From a bacterium (lineage in GTDB: Bacteria > Bacillota > Clostridia > Oscillospirales > Oscillospiraceae), in the NCBI GenBank assembly GCA_019424865.1, contig JAHYYS010000046.1, positions 12,616 to 21,201 of the forward strand: 8,586 nt of DNA, read 5' to 3'. Below the pieces are notes generated by a model that was given only the letters and a program-made list of their open reading frames with translations, was not told the DNA's origin and did not search any database. The position numbers were made by a program, and so were the translations under genes. Below, in pieces: positions 5,626 through 8,586 of the stretch; positions within the stretch are counted from its first letter, which is position 1; every line of letters starts with the position of its first letter.

Positions 5626-7759
5626 CCTCTTCATCGACGTTATCACCATCTGACTTACTACTTAAAAACAATTTCACAAGAGAACTCAGTTCTGGAATTT
5701 GGGATGCATCCAAATCACCTTGATTTACTAGTTCGAGAAGGGTGCGAACGCCCTTTTGTGCTTCTTCGATTTTCTTAGTGTCAGACGCTGAACGCTCTCT
5801 ATTTATAGTTCTTAACCTAGCCATTTCAGTTTTTGTTGGTATTTTAAATTCAAGAACATAGTTCTTAGTAATAAATTTGTTTATTTCCTCAATGAGTCCA
5901 TCCATAGCGTAGCCAACGCCACATATTCTAACCCAAGCACGAGAACGTGTAATGGCTGTAAAAAGTGTATTCCTCAGTTTAATTAATTCAATACCGTCGT
6001 AACAAAAGTCTGCATTTACAATATAAACCATTGGCGCTTCGTTTCCTTTGGCTCTGTATATTGCAGAACAAGAAATACTCCCTGGAACTCGAAAGATATC
6101 ACGATCATTGGTTACACCAGCGAGCATTGAAGATATTGAATATCTCGCAAGATGCTGTGCAAATCTTTGATACTGACTTTTAGCGGAAATAACGGAAGGG
6201 AAAATCACCAGAATATCATCCGGATCAAGTTCATCTTCAGTAATATTTTTCTTAATTTGTTGCGCAACATAGTCATACTGCATGTCTACATCTTCAAAAC
6301 GCTTTGTTATAATTACATCCTTAGGGTCTAATAAGTCATTAAAATAAGGAGGTGTTGCATCCTGCTTTCTTGATAGTGTCACTCTCTTACCAAAAGACAG
6401 AGAGCCTTTATCCTTTTTGTAACCAATATCTTCCCATAGATTCAGCGTATCAAAATGCTGAACCAATTGCTCTCTATATATACCAAATCCTAAAGAATGT
6501 GCTAAAGCAAGTGCCCACGGCGGATTTCGATAGCAAACAGGTAAAATGATATCCTGCATCGGCTCATCTTGCTCATTTTTCAATTCAACTAAAGATTTTC
6601 CGTTTTCGTCGGTACCAAACATATCTTCAATGGAAGGCATAATCGAAGAACTCAAATTTTGCAATTCATCATATGCCCATACGATACGCTTGGGCTTTTT
6701 AACACATTTATATACCAGCTTAAAGAAAGAAGCGGGCAGATCTTGTGCCTCATCAATCAATAATAAATCATATAGAGGAGTATAGTTATCCGGTAAAATA
6801 TGATTCAACTCGTCACATATACCTGAAAAAGCCTTCTCTCGTCCGTACTTTAATTTCGCATTTGCAAAATTAATAGGAACCTGCCCAATGGAACGAGCTA
6901 TTTCAGAATAAATCCCCTGTTCAGATTGTGAACCCCAAGCATGAAACAAATGCAATTTATCCCAATTAGGCTCATCTCGAGAAAATTCAAACACAAATTT
7001 TGTGATTAAGTCTCGATATTGTTGCCATAAAGCTCTCGTATAGTAAGTTACGACAATATCCCACTCTGGAAATTGTGAATGCAAATATGCCGCTTTTAAA
7101 GCCAAAACAATAGTTTTTCCAGAACCAGCCAAACCTCTAATTCTTTGAGGTCCATCTACAATTTCTAACGCAGCTTTTTTCTGCCAATGATCTAAGTTAG
7201 CAATCTCCTTTTCTATTTTTTTAATAATATCTCCTTTTGACCCCGAGTTTTTGACATTTTCGCGTTTTTTCCTAGGTTTTATGCTAGCTATTCTTTGTAA
7301 CGACTCAACTAAAACTTTATAATACTTTGTGTCGAATGTTGGAATTTCATCAATCGCATTTGGCAAATCATCAAATGTGGAAAGGATATATCCATCTTCT
7401 AATTCGCCGTCCATCTGCGCAGGCACAATTGAAATAACATGGGGATCTACAGCTAATGAACGTCCTTTTCTTAAGTTCGGATACTGTGTTAAAGTGTTTG
7501 TTAATTGGAAATATAGTTCGCCTTGTTCCTCAATGATTTCATCTAAATTTTCTAACTTAGTAAATATAAAGGCAACAATACCAATTTTATTACTGACAAA
7601 TAAAGCATCAACAGTAACAGTGTTTTCTGCATTAGCGGAAAGCGGATATCCCAAATACAGCGTTGCATCATTTTGGGCATTTAATTTCTCAATGATTGGT
7701 ATGAGTTCTTTAGTGGCCATTACATTGGAAATCCGTCCGCGCACAATATCCAAAGGCAT
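5618..7759 (-). CDS. UvrD-like superfamily 1 helicase with divergent NERD-like N-terminal region
   Basis: A 713-residue cytosolic protein with a complete SF1A helicase core. Visible motifs are LDHWQKKAAL (Q motif, 189-198), GLAGSGKT (Walker A, 209-216), VTYYTRAL (Ia, 237-244), LLLIDEAQDL (Walker B, 332-341), YDELQNLS (III, 363-370), VCYRNPPWAL with the arginine of motif IV (408-417), IYRAKGNEAPMVYIVNA (V, 567-583) and LFTAITRSR (VI, 599-607), so ATPase activity is expected. Residues 1-165 precede the core; TVTVDALFVSNKIGIVAFIFTK (47-68) resembles the central strands of the NERD nuclease-related domain but with Phe-Ile-Phe where the usual Glu should be. The C-terminal tail is Asp/Glu-rich. ATG 7759 has GGAGGG (7765-7770) 5 bases upstream. 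The gene is translationally coupled to the downstream DUF2290 gene. A role in sensing or unwinding invading nucleic acid is inference; general DNA repair is less likely given its mobile-element location. Confidence 0.88.
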   Translation of the reverse strand: MPLDIVRGRISNVMATKELIPIIEKLNAQNDATLYLGYPLSANAENTVTVDALFVSNKIGIVAFIFTKLENLDEIIEEQGELYFQLTNTLTQYPNLRKGRSLAVDPHVISIVPAQMDGELEDGYILSTFDDLPNAIDEIPTFDTKYYKVLVESLQRIASIKPRKKRENVKNSGSKGDIIKKIEKEIANLDHWQKKAALEIVDGPQRIRGLAGSGKTIVLALKAAYLHSQFPEWDIVVTYYTRALWQQYRDLITKFVFEFSRDEPNWDKLHLFHAWGSQSEQGIYSEIARSIGQVPINFANAKLKYGREKAFSGICDELNHILPDNYTPLYDLLLIDEAQDLPASFFKLVYKCVKKPKRIVWAYDELQNLSSSIMPSIEDMFGTDENGKSLVELKNEQDEPMQDIILPVCYRNPPWALALAHSLGFGIYREQLVQHFDTLNLWEDIGYKKDKGSLSFGKRVTLSRKQDATPPYFNDLLDPKDVIITKRFEDVDMQYDYVAQQIKKNITEDELDPDDILVIFPSVISAKSQYQRFAQHLARYSISSMLAGVTNDRDIFRVPGSISCSAIYRAKGNEAPMVYIVNADFCYDGIELIKLRNTLFTAITRSRAWVRICGVGYAMDGLIEEINKFITKNYVLEFKIPTKTEMARLRTINRERSASDTKKIEEAQKGVRTLLELVNQGDLDASQIPELSSLVKLFLSSKSDGDNVDEEDE

Positions 7760-7815
7760 ATTATCCCTCCATTTTAGAAATTGATTTCAATACAATCTTC
7801 TCTAAATTTATTGTT

Positions 7816-7855
7816 ATTATGGCCACAGAAAAGAGTCTGTGGTCATAATTTTTAT
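7816..7855 (+). terminator. Hairpin with T-run between antitoxin and helicase genes
   Basis: A 14-bp stem (7816-7829 with 7836-7849, one G-U pair) with a 6-base loop is followed by TTTTTATT on the plus strand. That is the form of a plus-strand terminator, although no plus-strand gene precedes it. On the minus strand, where the antitoxin and helicase are transcribed, the hairpin directly follows the antitoxin stop but lacks a T run, so it might instead be a processing or attenuation element within the operon. Confidence 0.6.
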
Positions 7856-8052
7856 TCTAAATTCTGTGGCTTAGTATAATCAACATGGTTCAATGAAATT
7901 TTAAACGGAATTCCTCCATCACGAGTTGATTGACGTACAAAGATGTTAAATGCCGTGGACAAATTCATCCCGAGTTCTGCAAATAGTTCGTCAGCTTGTG
8001 CTTTCAATTCAGAGTCCATTCGGATGCTAATATTAGTAGTAGAATTACCCAT
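7852..8052 (-). CDS. RelB/DinJ-family ribbon-helix-helix antitoxin, without an adjacent toxin
   Basis: A 66-residue protein of the RelB/DinJ family. The ribbon-helix-helix is clear: strand TTNISIRMD (5-13), helix SELKAQADELFAELG (14-28), then MNLSTAFNIFVRQSTRDGGIPF (29-50), which carries the family signature ending in the IPF motif. The C-terminal tail, which normally wraps the toxin, is short (51-66). ATG 8052 has a strong AGGAGG (8061-8066) 8 bases upstream. These antitoxins bind a RelE/YafQ-type ribonuclease and repress their own promoter through the RHH domain. Here the next gene in the same direction is the helicase, 92 bases on, and no toxin reading frame lies between or upstream within the window. 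It may be a remnant of a toxin-antitoxin pair or may now serve as the repressor of the helicase/DUF2290 operon. Confidence 0.87.
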   Translation of the reverse strand: MGNSTTNISIRMDSELKAQADELFAELGMNLSTAFNIFVRQSTRDGGIPFKISLNHVDYTKPQNLE

Positions 8053-8076
8053 AAGCCCAGCCTCCTTTTACTACAC

Positions 8077-8105
8077 AGTATATGTTAAAAGTAGGACAAA
8101 AGCAA
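8077..8105 (-). promoter_or_regulatory. Promoter for the antitoxin and possibly the whole three-gene module
   Basis: On the minus strand, TTGCTT (8100-8105) and TATACT (8077-8082) are separated by 17 bases, placing the transcript start near 8070, just before the AGGAGG of the antitoxin. No equally good promoter was found in the 92 bases before the helicase, so this promoter may serve all three genes. Confidence 0.62.
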
Positions 8106-8109
8106 TATG

Positions 8110-8127
8110 CAGCACGAAAATGTGCTG
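8110..8127. repeat. Inverted repeat next to the antitoxin promoter, possible operator
   Basis: CAGCAC at 8110-8115 and GTGCTG at 8122-8127 are exact inverted arms around a 6-base AT-rich spacer. It lies 4 bases upstream of the -35 box. RelB/DinJ-type antitoxins bind such short dyads at their own promoters; the match here is positional only. Confidence 0.4.
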
Positions 8128-8279
8128 AAATAGAGTTAATATCCAGCGTTTATTCTTCTCTAAAACTACTGAAAAGGCTGCCGCCTATGGAGGCTCCCCT
8201 CCGGGGTATCCGAGCGGCATGAAGGCCGCCTTTCCCCAAAAAATCGACACTTTTTTGATCGCCGAAGGGAGGTGATACC
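8128..8279. other. Intergenic segment with GC-rich, partly self-complementary leader of the right-edge gene
   Basis: Composition turns GC-rich near 8170. Short complementary pieces, TGCCGC (8179-8184) with GCGGCA (8214-8219) and CCCC/GGGG (8196-8199 with 8203-8206), could fold the leader of the gene at 8280. A near-perfect Shine-Dalgarno AGGGAGGTGAT (8266-8276) ends the segment. No convincing promoter for the right-hand gene was identified. Confidence 0.4.
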
Positions 8280-8586
8280 ATGGCGGTATTTCGCATTGAG
8301 AAAACCCGCGACTACACGGTAATGTCCAACCACCACCTGCGCAACGCGGGACTGTCCCTAAAATCCAAAGGGCTGCTCTCCATGATGCTATCCTTGCCGG
8401 AGGACTGGAACTACACCACCAGGGGCCTAGCCAAAATCTGCAAGGAGGGCACGGACAGCATCGGATCAGCCCTGAAGGAGCTGGAGCGAGCCGGGTACAT
8501 AGTCCGCAACCGGCTCCGGGACAGCAAAGGAAAGATCGTGGATGTGGAGTATGTCATCTACGAGACGCCCCATCCCCCGGACACGG
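8280..8586 (+). CDS. Winged-helix replication/maintenance-region protein of ICE type (3' end outside window)
   Basis: The frame from ATG 8280 is open to the window edge (102 codons and one base). It begins MAVFRIEKTRDYTVMSNHHL, then LRNAGLSLKSKGLLSMMLSLPEDWNYTTRGL and a second part ending YVIYETPHPPDT. The LSLKSKGLLSMMLSLPEDW segment (about 25-43) followed by YTTRGLAKICKEGTDSIGSALKELERAGYI (45-74) is a winged helix-turn-helix with recognition helix in DSIGSALKELERAGY. Proteins with this N-terminus are common in Firmicute conjugative elements beside replication initiator and partition genes, where many carry a DUF6017-type C-terminus. It is GC-rich, unlike the cargo to its left, which suggests it belongs to the element backbone. 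Role in replication or copy control is by analogy; its C-terminal part is not visible. Confidence 0.82.
   Translation, partial: MAVFRIEKTRDYTVMSNHHLRNAGLSLKSKGLLSMMLSLPEDWNYTTRGLAKICKEGTDSIGSALKELERAGYIVRNRLRDSKGKIVDVEYVIYETPHPPDT

Larger units (their letters stand above)
4416..8586. mobile_element. Left part of an integrative (probably conjugative) element inserted in tRNA-Arg(CCU)
   Basis: The element begins at the tRNA-Arg fragment and continues beyond the window. Support comes from the split tRNA, an excisionase-like gene just inside the end, an abrupt shift to AT-rich DNA, a cargo block resembling phage defence, and a winged-helix gene at the right edge of a type common in Firmicute ICE maintenance regions. 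No integrase, relaxase or type IV secretion gene is inside the window, so the conjugative nature is inferred from the family of the last gene. A non-conjugative genomic island is the alternative. Confidence 0.72.

Noticed and set aside
7329..7784. Plus-strand open frame opposite the helicase start
   Set aside because: Antisense to the conserved N-terminal region of the helicase, with no Shine-Dalgarno site and no family resemblance.
7771..7800. Separate promoter directly before the helicase (TTGAAA and TAAAAT on the minus strand)
   Set aside because: The two boxes are only 8 bases apart, and no other pair with proper spacing was convincing.
7760..7851. Possible toxin gene remnant between antitoxin and helicase
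   Set aside because: The 92 bases hold a hairpin and the helicase ribosome binding site; no frame there resembles a RelE or YafQ toxin.

Overview
The window joins two unlike pieces of DNA. Positions 1 to about 4415 are GC-rich chromosome with near-consensus Shine-Dalgarno sites. The gene content (VTC-domain protein, DUF4956 membrane protein and CotH-family protein in one operon) and the style suggest a high-GC gut Clostridia/Oscillospiraceae-type Firmicute, of the Flavonifractor/Oscillibacter kind. This placement is an inference from gene content and composition, not from a marker gene.

Chromosomal part. The window opens in the last 65 codons of a gene whose product ends in an extremely Asp-rich, Trp-punctuated tail. 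Its end overlaps the start of a VTC-like polyphosphate polymerase domain protein (163-879). A DUF4956 membrane protein (910-1584) and a membrane-anchored or secreted CotH-family kinase-like protein (1589-3031) follow with tight spacing, and a perfect 14-bp terminator closes the operon. A LysR-type regulator (3217-4101, TTG start) has its own strong promoter. It is followed by a run of strong hairpins.

Junction. At 4416-4460, on the minus strand, lies the 3' half of a tRNA-Arg(CCU) gene, from the anticodon loop to an encoded CCA, with the original tRNA terminator still beside it. The 5' half is missing and AT-rich DNA begins exactly there. This is the classic scar of an integrative element inserted in a tRNA gene, so it is read as one attachment site of an integrative and conjugative element (ICE) extending rightwards past the window end. 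An excisionase-like gene (4702-4914) sits just inside the end, but no integrase is visible.

Cargo. An AT-rich block (about 4915-8160) carries three minus-strand genes, in transcription order: a RelB/DinJ-type antitoxin without a toxin (7852-8052), a 713-residue UvrD-like superfamily 1 helicase with a divergent NERD-like N-terminal region (5618-7759), and a DUF2290 protein (4969-5625) whose ATG overlaps the helicase stop codon. The helicase plus DUF2290 pair, translationally coupled and riding on an ICE, looks like an anti-phage defence module. The orphan antitoxin sits upstream under a good promoter and may be its regulator. This is the most interesting part of the window.

Right end. Composition returns to GC-rich near 8170, and a winged-helix protein of the kind found in Firmicute ICE replication/maintenance regions begins at 8280 and runs off the end. 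The defence block therefore appears as an AT-rich insert between the excisionase end and the GC-rich core of the element.
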